Source of the DNA: Ypsolopha sequella
Lineage: Eukaryota > Arthropoda > Insecta > Lepidoptera > Ypsolophidae
Assembly: GCA_934047225.1 (NCBI GenBank)
Contig: OW203987.1
Coordinates: 3,003,501 to 3,067,500, forward strand
Length of the DNA: 64,000 nt
Reading direction: 5' to 3'
Positions within the stretch are counted from its first letter, which is position 1. Every line of letters starts with the position of its first letter. The notes below the pieces were generated by a model. The model did not search any database, was not told the DNA's origin, and saw only the letters and a list, made by a program, of their open reading frames with translations. The position numbers were made by a program, and so were the translations under genes. Positions 10,691 through 20,959 of this stretch are shown piece after piece.

Positions 10691-13600
10691 TCCTGGGGGG
10701 GCCGGGGCTGCGACTCCTCTTGAGCTGAATCCAACGGCAGCCTGGCTATCTTGAACACAGGTCGTCGCAGATTTCCATGGGCTGTGTCCAGATCCACAAC
10801 TCGGATCACTCCATCCTTGCCAGGTATCGTGCGGAGAATTCTCCCCAACTTCCATTGGAGCGGAGGCAGGTCATCCTCATTGATGAGGACCAGTTCACCC
10901 ACTTGAGGAGGGGAAGAAGGGGAGAGCCATTTGGAGCGGGTTTGCAGGGTATGGAGGTAGGATCTGGACCAGAGAGTCCAAAAGCGCTGAGAGAGCGCTT
11001 GAATGAGCTGAAAGCGTTTAAGAGCAGATATGGGTCTGTCGTCAAAAGACTGCTCAGGTAGAGCGGTGAGCGGACGACCAATAATGAAATGTCCGGCCGT
11101 GAGAGGTTCAAAGTCCGTAGGGTCGGATGAAATTGGGCAGAGGGGTCTTGAGTTGAGTACAGCCTCAATTCGAGCCAAAAGGGTAGAGAATTCCTCAAAA
11201 GTGAGGTGCTGTTCACATATCACGCGATAAAGTAGTTGCTTGGTGGATTTTACGTTTATTTCATGCAGAGCGCCGAACCAAGGCCCTTTAGGCGGGTTCA
11301 GTAACCAAGTTATGTGCTGATTCGCGAGCTTGTGAGTGATTGCATCATTGTTTGACCTGAGGAAGTTCTGAACTTCAATGAGCTGATTCCTAGCACCTAC
11401 ATAGTTTGTGCCGCAGTCTGAGCGAATGAGAACTGGAGTACCGCGACGTGAGATAAAACGTTGCAATGCCGCAAAGAACGCTTCTGTTGTGAGTGCAGAG
11501 ACCGGTTCCAAATGAACCGCCTTTGTTGCGAGGCAAACAAAAATACAAAAGTACGCCTTTATGAGTTTCGCGTTCCGCAACGTGCTGGATTTAACGAAGA
11601 AGTGGCCAGCAAAGTCCGTCGTGACGTGACTAAAAACTGGCTGAGGAGTAACTCTGTCTACTGGAAGATCAGCCATGAGCGGAGCCTTAGGCTGAGCGCG
11701 GCACCGGAAACATCTAATACATTTAAACACGTGGTGTCTAATAATACGACGAGCGGACAGAATCCAGTACTGCTGGCGTAATATGGCGTGTAATGTGTCA
11801 GCTCCAGGGTGGCAGTGTATTTTGTGATAATGGTCTATGATGAGATCTACGAGCGGACTTGAGCTGGGTAGAATGAGTGGGTGTTGAGCGTCATACCTAA
11901 TTGACGCGTGAGAGAGACGACCACCGACTCTCAAGAGGCCGTCCTTTATGAAGGGCGAGAGACGCTGGAGCCGAACGGGACAAACCTTATCAGTCTGGAT
12001 ACGATTAATGTCTTCAGCAAACTCATTGTGCTGAACAGAGCGGACCCAGTGCAACAGAGCGTCCCTGCGTTCACTAGCTGTCAACGGACCAGAGCGCCGT
12101 GCATCTGGGCTGTGCCGACAATTGAATATGAACCTTTTAATACAAGCCGTCACTCCGACGAGCTTGTCAAGTGAGCTGTAGCGAGTGAGCAAGTCCAGAT
12201 CGATATCTGGGACTGCTATGTGTGCTGGTACCTTTTTGGGCTTAAGGCCTGGGAGAGCATGATGGCCTAGAGCGGGTGGCAACTTGGGCCAAGTGCAGGT
12301 AGGTTCTTTGAGCCAACTGGGTGACCACCAAAGGTCATGAAGTGAGAGAGACTGGGCAGACATGCCTCTGCTTGCACAGTCAGCAGGGTTGAGGTTCGTG
12401 GGCACATGCCTCCACGTATTGCTAGTTGAAGTAGCTGTGATCTTAGCCACTCGATTGGCCTCGAAAGTCTGTAATCGGTGAGGTGGGGTATTGAGCCATG
12501 CCAACACTATTGTGCTATCTGACCAGCATGTGTGTGTTTGAATGGGTATATGAGCTGACAGTTGGGCTGACACTCGAGTCATGAGCTGAGATAAAAGAGT
12601 CGCGGCTGACAACTCCAATTTCGGGATTGAGAGGCGAGTCTTGATTGGTGCGACCTTGGACTTGCCAATGATTAGGTGTACATTGACATGTCCAGTGGTA
12701 TTGCGCTCATGAAGGTAGATAACGGCACCAAAGCCAGCCTCTGATGCGTCCGCGAACCCGTGAAGTGAGTAAGTAGACGTGGGCTTATACTTACAAATGT
12801 GTCGAGGTAAACGGAGGTTTGAGAGCTGAGGAAGATCCTCTGAAATGTGTTGCCACTCTGTGTGGACTTCTTCAGAGATAGGCTCATCCCATCCTATTTT
12901 CAGAAGCCAAAGCTTCTGCAGAAGGATCTTTGCGCGGAAGATGACTGGAGTAACCCAGCCATTGGGGTCATAGAGAGACGCTACTGTACTGAGAATGGAG
13001 CGCTTTGTGACTTGAGCATGAGTGGGCAGAGAAATGCGATAAGTGAACTCATCAGTTTGAGGAATCCACTGTATTTCCAGAACCTTAATGGAATTAGAGT
13101 CGGGACTGAAATCAAAGTCCTTGGGCATGTCGCACTGGTCATCTGGGAACCGTTCAAGGAGCTGAGGCGAGTTGGAGGTCCATTTACTGAGCTGGAAGCC
13201 ACCTAGGGCGAGTAACTCGATCAGATCGTTTTGGAGCGACTGAGCAGATTCCACAGAATCTGCACCTGAGAGAATGTCGTCCACAAATATTGATTTGCGG
13301 AGAACCTGAGCAGCGTGGGGGTAGCGATGACCTTCGTCATCAGCCAATTGGAGTAAAGTGCGGATGGCATGATATGGGCTGGACCTTAATCCATATGTGA
13401 CGGTATTAAGGGCATACGTGAGCAGGGGCTGGTCGGGTGAAGACCGCCAGAGAATGAGTTGAAAAGGTCTTTGCTCTGGGTGAATGAGGATATTTCTGAA
13501 CATCATTCGGATGTCAGTGCTGCAAACTTGTGAGTGGATCCTGAAGGACATGATAATGTCAACAATATCTTGTTGAAGAGCTGGACCTGTATGGAGACAA

Positions 13601-14769
13601 TCATTTAAATTGACGCCATTTGAGCTTTTACAACTTCCGTCAAAGACGCAGCGTAACTTTTCTGATCCTGGCTTAAATATGCCATGATGTGGGATATAGA
13701 AATGGGATTTATGAGCAAAGGTATTGGGGTGACACGGCGACATATGTCCCAATTTTATGTAATCTGACATGAATTCTACGTATTTCGAGCGGAAGGGCGG
13801 GTTCGCTAGCAGCTTCTTCTCTAAATTGAGAAACCTGCGTAGCGCAATAGCATGAGTGGAACGTAATGTCGGCGCGTTGTGCAGAAAGGGCAGTGTAACC
13901 ATATATTGACCTGATGGTTCACGAGTAGTTGTAGTGCGGAAAATGTCCTCACACTGATCCTCTAATGGGCTGGTATGCTTGTAGGTTTGGGGTTCCTCGG
14001 ATTCCCAAAACCTCTCAAGACTTTTGTGAATGTCATGAGTGGAATGCTCTGAGTCCGTGTGAGAGCCGACAATGTGAACTGAATTGACCTGATTCGTGGG
14101 TGAGGTATGTAAACTTTCGAAAGGTCCTATCAATGTAAAATCGAATATCGTGCCGAAGGCTATGGGCTTGCCAGGGCCGAGCGAAACCTTGGTTCCGTCT
14201 AACACTTGACCAAGAACGTCAGATCCTAGTATTAGATCAACCGGAGCTGGTGTGTGATATTCTCGATCAGCAAGAGGAATCGGTGGGTGACCTGTTAACT
14301 GAGCGAGATCTGGAACCTTTTCTAACGGTAGGTACCCAGTTACGTTCTTCAATATATGGGCTGTGGCCGTGATCGTTGGTGTGTCACGGTGTGTAGGTCG
14401 GCATACAATTGTGATTGATGCCTTTGAGTTTTGTGTGTGCTGATTTCCAACTCCTGCGATTTTTAGTGATGTATGTTTTAATGGTAAATTTAAAATTCTG
14501 GCCATGCGCTGAGAACAAAGAGTCAACATACTTCCACAGTCTAACAGGGCTCGTGCTGAGTGAAATTGACCATGTACGTCTGCTATTTTAAGTGAGACGG
14601 TTGGCAACAAAATTGGTGTGTTAGTGACGTTCACTACACGTTGTGCGGAGTTACAGGAATTCTCTGTTGGAGTTGAAGTCATGGAGTGAAAATGAGCTGA
14701 GTGTGTATGTGATGAGTGTGCTGAGTACTGGTCGTCCTCGCCTTCATAGTGCTCTGTTATTGTAGGTAG
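10654..14769 (-). CDS. Outer BEL pol: protease, RT, RNase H, integrase
   Basis: 1371 codons, open from just after the gag stop to TAA at 10654; the first Met is at 14682. Counting from that Met: aspartic protease near 48 (ALLDCGSM, with DCG where D-S/T-G is usual), RT with FVDD near 466, RNase H with GFADAS near 644, integrase zinc motif ending CIRCFRC near 990, integrase core TTDFAG (about 1026), RSDCGTNY (about 1089) and HEINVKS (about 1139), then a DUF5641-type C-terminus. The frame is identical to gag's, with a single TGA between, so pol may be expressed by readthrough. Product acts in the virus-like particle and nucleus. The last 12 residues are encoded by the LTR. No internal stops, so apart from the split gag this copy is well preserved. 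Confidence 0.93.
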   Translation of the reverse strand, partial: LPTITEHYEGEDDQYSAHSSHTHSAHFHSMTSTPTENSCNSAQRVVNVTNTPILLPTVSLKIADVHGQFHSARALLDCGSMLTLCSQRMARILNLPLKHTSLKIAGVGNQHTQNSKASITIVCRPTHRDTPTITATAHILKNVTGYLPLEKVPDLAQLTGHPPIPLADREYHTPAPVDLILGSDVLGQVLDGTKVSLGPGKPIAFGTIFDFTLIGPFESLHTSPTNQVNSVHIVGSHTDSEHSTHDIHKSLERFWESEEPQTYKHTSPLEDQCEDIFRTTTTREPSGQYMVTLPFLHNAPTLRSTHAIALRRFLNLEKKLLANPPFRSKYVEFMSDYIKLGHMSPCHPNTFAHKSHFYIPHHGIFKPGSEKLRCVFDGSCKSSNGVNLNDCLHTGPALQQDIVDIIMSFRIHSQVCSTDIRMMFRNILIHPEQRPFQLILWRSSPDQPLLTYALNTVTYGLRSSPYHAIRTLLQLADDEGHRYPHAAQVLRKSIFVDDILSGADSVESAQSLQNDLIELLALGGFQLSKWTSNSPQLLERFPDDQCDMPKDFDFSPDSNSIKVLEIQWIPQTDEFTYRISLPTHAQVTKRSILSTVASLYDPNGWVTPVIFRAKILLQKLWLLKIGWDEPISEEVHTEWQHISEDLPQLSNLRLPRHICKYKPTSTYSLHGFADASEAGFGAVIYLHERNTTGHVNVHLIIGKSKVAPIKTRLSIPKLELSAATLLSQLMTRVSAQLSAHIPIQTHTCWSDSTIVLAWLNTPPHRLQTFEANRVAKITATSTSNTWRHVPTNLNPADCASRGMSAQSLSLHDLWWSPSWLKEPTCTWPKLPPALGHHALPGLKPKKVPAHIAVPDIDLDLLTRYSSLDKLVGVTACIKRFIFNCRHSPDARRSGPLTASERRDALLHWVRSVQHNEFAEDINRIQTDKVCPVRLQRLSPFIKDGLLRVGGRLSHASIRYDAQHPLILPSSSPLVDLIIDHYHKIHCHPGADTLHAILRQQYWILSARRIIRHHVFKCIRCFRCRAQPKAPLMADLPVDRVTPQPVFSHVTTDFAGHFFVKSSTLRNAKLIKAYFCIFVCLATKAVHLEPVSALTTEAFFAALQRFISRRGTPVLIRSDCGTNYVGARNQLIEVQNFLRSNNDAITHKLANQHITWLLNPPKGPWFGALHEINVKSTKQLLYRVICEQHLTFEEFSTLLARIEAVLNSRPLCPISSDPTDFEPLTAGHFIIGRPLTALPEQSFDDRPISALKRFQLIQALSQRFWTLWSRSYLHTLQTRSKWLSPSSPPQVGELVLINEDDLPPLQWKLGRILRTIPGKDGVIRVVDLDTAHGNLRRPVFKIARLPLDSAQEESQPRPPQDVHATSVTFAHD

Positions 14770-15059
14770 TCATTGTTGCCTACCTACCCGAGACCTACTT
14801 GGCGATCGCGATTGAGTGGGCGGGTTGGGATGGGACGTGTATGCCTGTGTAACATGTGCCGAATGGTGCTGAGGCTCATGTGCTGAACGCTGTCTGGGCT
14901 GCTCACGTAGAGACGGAGGCAGCAAATGAGCAGATGAGCGTGTCGGAGACATGGCCCCATGGCGATGCAGTGAAGTGTGGTGGTCAGTCCGCCCACACTC
15001 CTTGCATGCACGTGTAGACCTGCACAAATTCTCATAGTGAGGACCCAAACAGCGTCGGC
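14770..15059 (-). CDS. Outer BEL gag, 3' part (zinc knuckle, stop TGA)
   Basis: C-terminal portion of gag, cut off from its start by the nested element. It contains a CxxC zinc-binding segment (CRRCLGPHYENLC, CKECGRTDHH) followed by a Pro/Ser/His/Arg-rich tail and TGA at 14772-14770. Phase matches the 5' part at 21918-23251 through the ACCAG duplication, so before the nested insertion gag was one open frame of about 542 residues. The longer open frame from 15168 begins inside the nested LTR and is an insertion artefact. Next codon after TGA is CTA, then the pol frame continues. Confidence 0.88.
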
Positions 15060-15064
15060 ACCAG
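15060..15064. repeat. Target-site duplication (left) of nested BEL
   Basis: ACCAG, repeated at 21913-21917 next to the other LTR. Confidence 0.93.
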
Positions 15065-15270
15065 TGTGCGGGAGCGTAGCTGATGGTTTTGCTCGTATAG
15101 GGGCTGGGACCGCCGATGCCAAATGAAAGTCGGGATAACACGTTGCAGGCAGGTTTATTGTACACCATTCGATCAAGGAAGGAAGTAAGAGGCGACAGTT
15201 CACCGGAAGTTATACAAAAACATTGCTATACATAAAAATTACCATTTCGGTGTTGCTATAATATGCAACA
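15065..15270 (-). mobile_element. Nested BEL 3' LTR
   Basis: 206 bp, identical to 21707-21912. On the coding strand it is preceded by AAGGCGGCAGCA, a purine-rich stretch fitting the polypurine primer. Confidence 0.93.
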
Positions 15271-15799
15271 TGCTGCCGCCTTACAAGAACTTGTAATTCA
15301 AAATTAAACTTTTATACAATGAAATTACAACAAAAAAATTATTAACAAGAAACTTGAACTTGACCTTCGCCATTATTTAAATTCCCTGTTAGATGAACGG
15401 TTACTTATACAAAAATAAAACATTTACTTAATATTACTGTTACATTGTAGAAAGCTATATACAGAATCTACACTTTATTTTCGTACAATTAAATTGGTGC
15501 AATTTTATGCAAGTAATATGAAAACCTTACGTTCTTGAACTTGTTAGTTCCAGAATTCTTAGCCCTACGAAAAAGATAAATTTTTCTTAGGATAGTACAG
15601 TTGACTCTAAGAATCTGTTACATAATAAAAAAGTAGTTATTATGAAATCCTAACACTAAATGTGATGAGTTTGCGACACTCAGCAAACGAAAATGAATAC
15701 TATAATATGTGCTTTAAAATTACATACATTGTAGTTTAACTATAACACATGTCGTTGTGTTATGTAATGAAAATACAAATAAAAAACTTAAATTGTCTA
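15271..15799 (-). other. Nested BEL 3' untranslated region
   Basis: About 530 AT-rich bases between the polyprotein stop and the 3' LTR, with no other frame. It is longer than in the outer element, where pol runs into the LTR. Confidence 0.7.
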
Positions 15800-18700
15800 T
15801 CAATTATTGTCTATAGGTAATAAACAAATTTTATGTATACCTCTGATATGAGATTTATTGTTAGGAGTCCTAACCTCGACTGCTCGAACTTTCCCATCAT
15901 TACCAGGAAATATATTTATAATTCTCGCCATAGGCCATGACATAACAGGTAAATTATCCTCCTTAAGAATGACTAAACTATCTATTTTTACATTACATTT
16001 ATCAGTCTGCCATTTAGGACGATTTTGTAATACATTTAAGTAATATTTGTGCCACGTTTTCCAAAATTTTTGTTTCAGACTTGTACATAACTGCCAGAAT
16101 TTGAGCCTATTCACCGAAATTTCACAAACATCTCTTTCTGGGTACATTGTAAGAGCAGTTCCTATAATAAAGTGACCCGGCGTTAAATAACAATAATCAT
16201 TAGGGTCTGAGGATACAGGTAACAAAGGCCTAGAATTTAAGATACATTCTATTTCAGTGAGCAAGGTATTAAGCTGTTCATAGGTAAGTACATTTTTCTG
16301 TAAAATTCTCTTTAAATGGTGTTTAGTGCTCTTGACTGCTGATTCATGGAGTCCACCAAACGTAGGCGAGTAGGCCGGGAGAAAGTGGAATTCGATCCCT
16401 TTTTGGGAAGCAAAATTATGTACTTTCGCTTGGTGACTCCGTGAAGACATCAGTGTGTAAAGTTCAACTAATTGGCTCCTTGCGCATTTAAATGTACTCG
16501 CGTTATCGCAATGAATTTCTGTGGGCAGCCCTCGTCTCGAAATAAATCGCCTGAAGCACGCTAGGAAGGTTTCTGTGGTTAAATCTGAAGCTAGTTCCAG
16601 ATGAACTGCTTTTGTAGAAAAGCATACAAATACGCAGATATACCCTTTACCTATTACAGATCGCCTAACACGCGAGAGCTTCACATCGATAGGCCCACAA
16701 AAATCCATACCGATTTTCTGAAACGGCCGACTAGCCGTAACCCGGCTTGCTGGCAAGGAACCCATTAGCTGTTTAGCTACGCTGGCTTTTTGTCTGAAAC
16801 AAATTATACATTTATGAGTGACTTTCTTAACCTCATTTATACCATTTACCAACCAAAACTTCTGATTCAGATTCGCTAGTAAAAGCTTAGGCCCTGCGTG
16901 CAGTAATTTTTCGTGCTCGCTTCTGATAAGCAAAGTGGTGATAAGAGAGCCCTTAGGTAGTATGATAGGATGTTTTTGATCGTAAGCGATATCTGCATTA
17001 TGTAATCTACCACCAACGCGTAGTAGACCTAAATCGTCGAGAAAAGGATGTAAATTTAGTAAGTTACCCTTTACATTATCGCCCTGTCTCAAAGCTTTAA
17101 CTTCTGTATGAAAATATTTGCTTTGCTCATGTTTAACAATAAGCATTAGTGAACGGTTTAATTCTGCGCTCTGTAAGTAGCTTGTAGTAATTTTAGTATT
17201 ATTTTTAATTATGTTATTTAAATACCTAAGTATATATGCGAAAAGCCTAACCATTTTGTTGATATCTGAGTAGCTGTATAAACGTTCGATAACATACTCG
17301 AGAGGAACCAAGCTGCAGCACACCACGTTACCGGAAAATGTCAAGCGGGTCTTCACTTCTGGTAAGTCGTGCTCGTGAGGCAAGGAAGTATTGCGAGAAG
17401 CAAATCCGTACTTACCGTTTCGCAGAAACAGAGGACCTCGCCACCACAGCTCACACTCACTAAGCTCGCTCGGGTTTACGCCTCTGCTTATAAGGTCTGC
17501 AGGGTTCTCGCTTGTCTTTACGTACAGCCAACGCCATCTATTGGTGTTTTGGCGAACGACATTTACTCTGTTCGCTACGTACGCTTGTAATTTCGTAATT
17601 TCTGTACTAAGCCATGCAAGAACAATCTGTGAGTCGCTGAATAAATATACATCTTTAATATTACATTTTATCTTTAGCGTATCATAAGTTTTTATCATTA
17701 ACTTTGACAGTAAAAGTGCAGCGTTTAGCTCAAGCCTTGGAGTGGTAATACCTTTCTTATTTACAGGATTTATTCTTGATTTCGAACAGAGTAGATGTGT
17801 TCGTATAGTACCTGAATTATCGGAGAGTCGCAGGTACACACAACAACCGTAGGCCGTTGTACTTGAAGCATCCGCGAAGCCAACGAGTTCAGCTGTGTGG
17901 CAATCTAAAACACTTACATCCCTTTTTATGAACATAGGTTTCATTTTTGCTAAGTCGGATGTGAATTCGAGCCACTCTCTTTGAACCTCAGGAGAGGGGA
18001 TTTCATTCCAATCTGTGTTAGAAATCCACAGTTTTTGCATAATGGCCTTCGCGGTGACCACAATAGGGCTCACAAAACCCATAGGGTCATAGAATCTACC
18101 TATGTAACTAAGTATACATCGCTTAGTTATTTTTTCTGCATTAAATGGTTCTGGAGATGAAATTATAAACTGATCTTTCTTTACATTAATCTGTAACCCT
18201 AAGGCCTTCATGTTGAAGTTATCTTTTTGTAAATCGAGACTGTCAAAATGCTGCTCACAGGTGGGAATGTCTGACAAAATTCTGTGGTCATTTGAAGCCC
18301 ATTTGTGCGTGTGAAAACTACCTAATTTAAGTAGGTCACGCAGTTGGTCTTTTGCATTGAGAACTGTCTGCAAATCATCGTGAGAGTAAATAACATCATC
18401 GACATAGATATTATTTTTGACAACGGATGTGGCTAGAGGATACGTTTGTTTGTACCTATTTGCTAACTCATCTAAACAACGCGTTGCCAGAAAACTTGAG
18501 CTTTTTAGCCCATATGTAATGGTATCTAGCCTAATACACTTGATTGGCTCTTTCTTGTCGTCTCTCCAGAGAATATTTTGAAGAGTTGTGTATTCTGGAT
18601 TGATTCTAATGTTGCGAAACATGCGCCTAATATCTGCGGTAAATGTGTACTTGCCTAAACGAAATAGCAAAATGATATCAAATAAGTCTCTTTGGATCAC

Positions 18701-20959
18701 TGGGCCATTCAACTGTAATGAATTTACAGAGATCTTCTTATTTGTTCTCATCGAACCATCAAAAACTGTGCGAAGAGTCGTTGTCTTACTATTTTCGTTA
18801 ATAACTGCATGGTGCGGGAGAAAGTACACTGCCTGCTTATTTAAATCGTATAACTCAATGTCAACATAGTGACCGTGATTGAGTGATAAGTATTCATGGA
18901 TAAATTTCTGATATTGCATGAATAAATCTGGATTAGCATGTAATCTTTTCTCTAAATTTAAAAATCGTTTTAATGCAAGGTGGAATGATTCACCCAAGGC
19001 ATCATTGACATCTGACAAAGGTATTTTTAATGGCAACGCTACCTCAAACTGATTGTTTTCTAATTTAACAGTACTTTGAAATATTGTTTCGCAAAGTTCT
19101 TGCTCTGAGCTACGCTCATTGAAGATTTCTGGGACCTTTTCGTGAGTCCAAAATTGGTTCATTGTACTACTTAAACTTGAAGTAGAATCTAGTTCACATT
19201 TTAAAACTACTTTATTGCAGACTGCTTGATAATAAGGGAAATTACCTCCTACTATGTGACCGAAGACAGAATTGATAATGTACAGGCTAGGTTGCAGCAG
19301 AGGCCCGGAGCAACCGACTGCAGGCTCTACAGGCAGCGGTTGTGCCGTCGAGCTCACCACTTGTATCGGGTGGGAGCTCGGTAAGAGTGCCTGGAATACC
19401 ACATCAGAACCTATTAGCATATTTATCTCACTTGGTAAATTAAATTGGTCATCAGCTAATTCAATATTTGAGGGTATTTTAAAATCTGAGAGGTCAAACT
19501 TGTACTGTGGTAAATTGCAAGTGATCTGGTCTACTACATGGCATGTGATTGTAGTTTTAAATGGAGATTTCAATGAGTATATGTCTAATGGAATGCAAAA
19601 TTTGACTTTACTTTTTGAGTTCGAGATGCCAATAATGTTTGTCTCAATTTTCTTGGGGTTCAAACCTAATAGCTCCACAATTTTTGTGGTACAGAATGAT
19701 GCTTGTGACCCGGAGTCCAAGAGGGCTTTAATATGATACTCGGTGCCATCTCTGCCAATGAGTTTTATCCTCGCTGTGGGGAGAAGCACATTATTATTTA
19801 CATTGCCTGTCAATGTGACAGGACCACTTAATGGATCGCAGTGCAACAGAGTGTTATGAGGGCCCTTGCACTCCGTGCACCGAAAGTGGTACCTACATTT
19901 GCCTGTGTGTGTGCCCATACATACAGTGCACATATTTTTGTCTTTGATGAACTTAAGTCTGTCAGTCGCAGTCAATAAACAAAATTTTTTGCATTTAAAA
20001 AGTTTATGGTCGTGGGACTTACAGTAGCTGCATGCAGGTCCGGTGACGGTGTGGGCTGCTACCTTGTTGTCACTCGAGTGAGATGTCTGGTGGCCCTGGT
20101 CGGCAGTCTCCATAGCCATTGCACGCTTTTCCAGGAATTTCAGGAACTCTTCCAGAGTGGGGTCCATAGCTTCATTCCTCTCGAGTTGAAATGCCCTTGC
20201 AGAATATGTATCTATTTTGCGACAAAGAATACATAACAATATTGTGTCCCAGTACCTAACTCGGGATTCATGATTTTTGATTGCCGAGATCTCCTGTCTT
20301 ACCGCTGATACAAATTGCCTTAAATTGCTAGCGGTTGACCTACTAATGCTTTTGAGATCTAGGATATTGCTGACATGTTGGTTAACTATCTTTTGAGTGT
20401 TATTATACCTATCATTAAGTAGTTTTAATGCCTCTTTATATGAATCGGCACACATCGTTAAGTTTTTTATCAAATCAAAAGGCTCATCTCTTAGATATGA
20501 TCTCAAATAATAGAGCTTTTGTAAGGGGTCTAATGTGTTGTCGTTATCTATCATTGAGTTAAAGAGGTTAATGAACGGTATAAACTCTGTAAACTTACCA
20601 TCAAAATTTTTTATAAAAATTGCTGGCAGTTTCATTTTGCTAGTGGTGGCAGATGAAGTGGGCGGTGCCGAGACAGATGGGCCTGCTTGAGCAATCGCCT
20701 TGTCGAGATTTAGTAATATTGTGTGGTAGTTATCCTCGACCAAGTCCATCTGCTCCTTGTCATCAGGTGCCAAAAGCAAGATGTCACGACAATATTTCTC
20801 GTATTCGATAAACGCAGTTTGTATAGTTTGGCGTTTCGAAGTTAAGACGTCACGGGAATACTGAGATAAATCTTTTTGCACAAAAGTGAGACATCGTGTT
20901 ATCTTACCTTTTTCAAATCCTCGACAAGCCGTCAAATTCGCGAGATCAGTCGCCGACAT
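15800..20959 (-). CDS. BEL/Pao gag-pol polyprotein, intact
   Basis: 1719 residues from ATG 20959 (MSATDLANLT); the longer frame to 20974 would need a GTG start. Domains in order with rough residues: gag with DUF1759-type region (about 110-260, FDGKFTEFIPFINLFNSM), Cys/His zinc knuckles (CSYCKSHDHKLFKC, CTVCMGTHTGKC, about 305-380), aspartic protease (ALLDSGSQ, about 415), RT (YVDD, about 851), RNase H (GFADAS, about 1025), integrase zinc motif (CIICFRQK, about 1386), integrase core Asp in GMDFCGP (about 1418), Asp in HCDNAST (about 1483), Glu in LHESAVKS (about 1535), and DUF5641-type C-terminus (from about 1666). No stop or frameshift; all key residues are present. Unlike the outer element, gag and pol are fused without a stop. 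Confidence 0.96.
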   Translation of the reverse strand: MSATDLANLTACRGFEKGKITRCLTFVQKDLSQYSRDVLTSKRQTIQTAFIEYEKYCRDILLLAPDDKEQMDLVEDNYHTILLNLDKAIAQAGPSVSAPPTSSATTSKMKLPAIFIKNFDGKFTEFIPFINLFNSMIDNDNTLDPLQKLYYLRSYLRDEPFDLIKNLTMCADSYKEALKLLNDRYNNTQKIVNQHVSNILDLKSISRSTASNLRQFVSAVRQEISAIKNHESRVRYWDTILLCILCRKIDTYSARAFQLERNEAMDPTLEEFLKFLEKRAMAMETADQGHQTSHSSDNKVAAHTVTGPACSYCKSHDHKLFKCKKFCLLTATDRLKFIKDKNMCTVCMGTHTGKCRYHFRCTECKGPHNTLLHCDPLSGPVTLTGNVNNNVLLPTARIKLIGRDGTEYHIKALLDSGSQASFCTTKIVELLGLNPKKIETNIIGISNSKSKVKFCIPLDIYSLKSPFKTTITCHVVDQITCNLPQYKFDLSDFKIPSNIELADDQFNLPSEINMLIGSDVVFQALLPSSHPIQVVSSTAQPLPVEPAVGCSGPLLQPSLYIINSVFGHIVGGNFPYYQAVCNKVVLKCELDSTSSLSSTMNQFWTHEKVPEIFNERSSEQELCETIFQSTVKLENNQFEVALPLKIPLSDVNDALGESFHLALKRFLNLEKRLHANPDLFMQYQKFIHEYLSLNHGHYVDIELYDLNKQAVYFLPHHAVINENSKTTTLRTVFDGSMRTNKKISVNSLQLNGPVIQRDLFDIILLFRLGKYTFTADIRRMFRNIRINPEYTTLQNILWRDDKKEPIKCIRLDTITYGLKSSSFLATRCLDELANRYKQTYPLATSVVKNNIYVDDVIYSHDDLQTVLNAKDQLRDLLKLGSFHTHKWASNDHRILSDIPTCEQHFDSLDLQKDNFNMKALGLQINVKKDQFIISSPEPFNAEKITKRCILSYIGRFYDPMGFVSPIVVTAKAIMQKLWISNTDWNEIPSPEVQREWLEFTSDLAKMKPMFIKRDVSVLDCHTAELVGFADASSTTAYGCCVYLRLSDNSGTIRTHLLCSKSRINPVNKKGITTPRLELNAALLLSKLMIKTYDTLKIKCNIKDVYLFSDSQIVLAWLSTEITKLQAYVANRVNVVRQNTNRWRWLYVKTSENPADLISRGVNPSELSECELWWRGPLFLRNGKYGFASRNTSLPHEHDLPEVKTRLTFSGNVVCCSLVPLEYVIERLYSYSDINKMVRLFAYILRYLNNIIKNNTKITTSYLQSAELNRSLMLIVKHEQSKYFHTEVKALRQGDNVKGNLLNLHPFLDDLGLLRVGGRLHNADIAYDQKHPIILPKGSLITTLLIRSEHEKLLHAGPKLLLANLNQKFWLVNGINEVKKVTHKCIICFRQKASVAKQLMGSLPASRVTASRPFQKIGMDFCGPIDVKLSRVRRSVIGKGYICVFVCFSTKAVHLELASDLTTETFLACFRRFISRRGLPTEIHCDNASTFKCARSQLVELYTLMSSRSHQAKVHNFASQKGIEFHFLPAYSPTFGGLHESAVKSTKHHLKRILQKNVLTYEQLNTLLTEIECILNSRPLLPVSSDPNDYCYLTPGHFIIGTALTMYPERDVCEISVNRLKFWQLCTSLKQKFWKTWHKYYLNVLQNRPKWQTDKCNVKIDSLVILKEDNLPVMSWPMARIINIFPGNDGKVRAVEVRTPNNKSHIRGIHKICLLPIDNN

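Noticed and set aside
14770..15168. A 132-residue minus-strand frame starting MVYNKPACN
   Set aside because: Its first third is nested-LTR sequence (the same frame occurs in the other LTR at 21810); only the part below 15060 is real gag.
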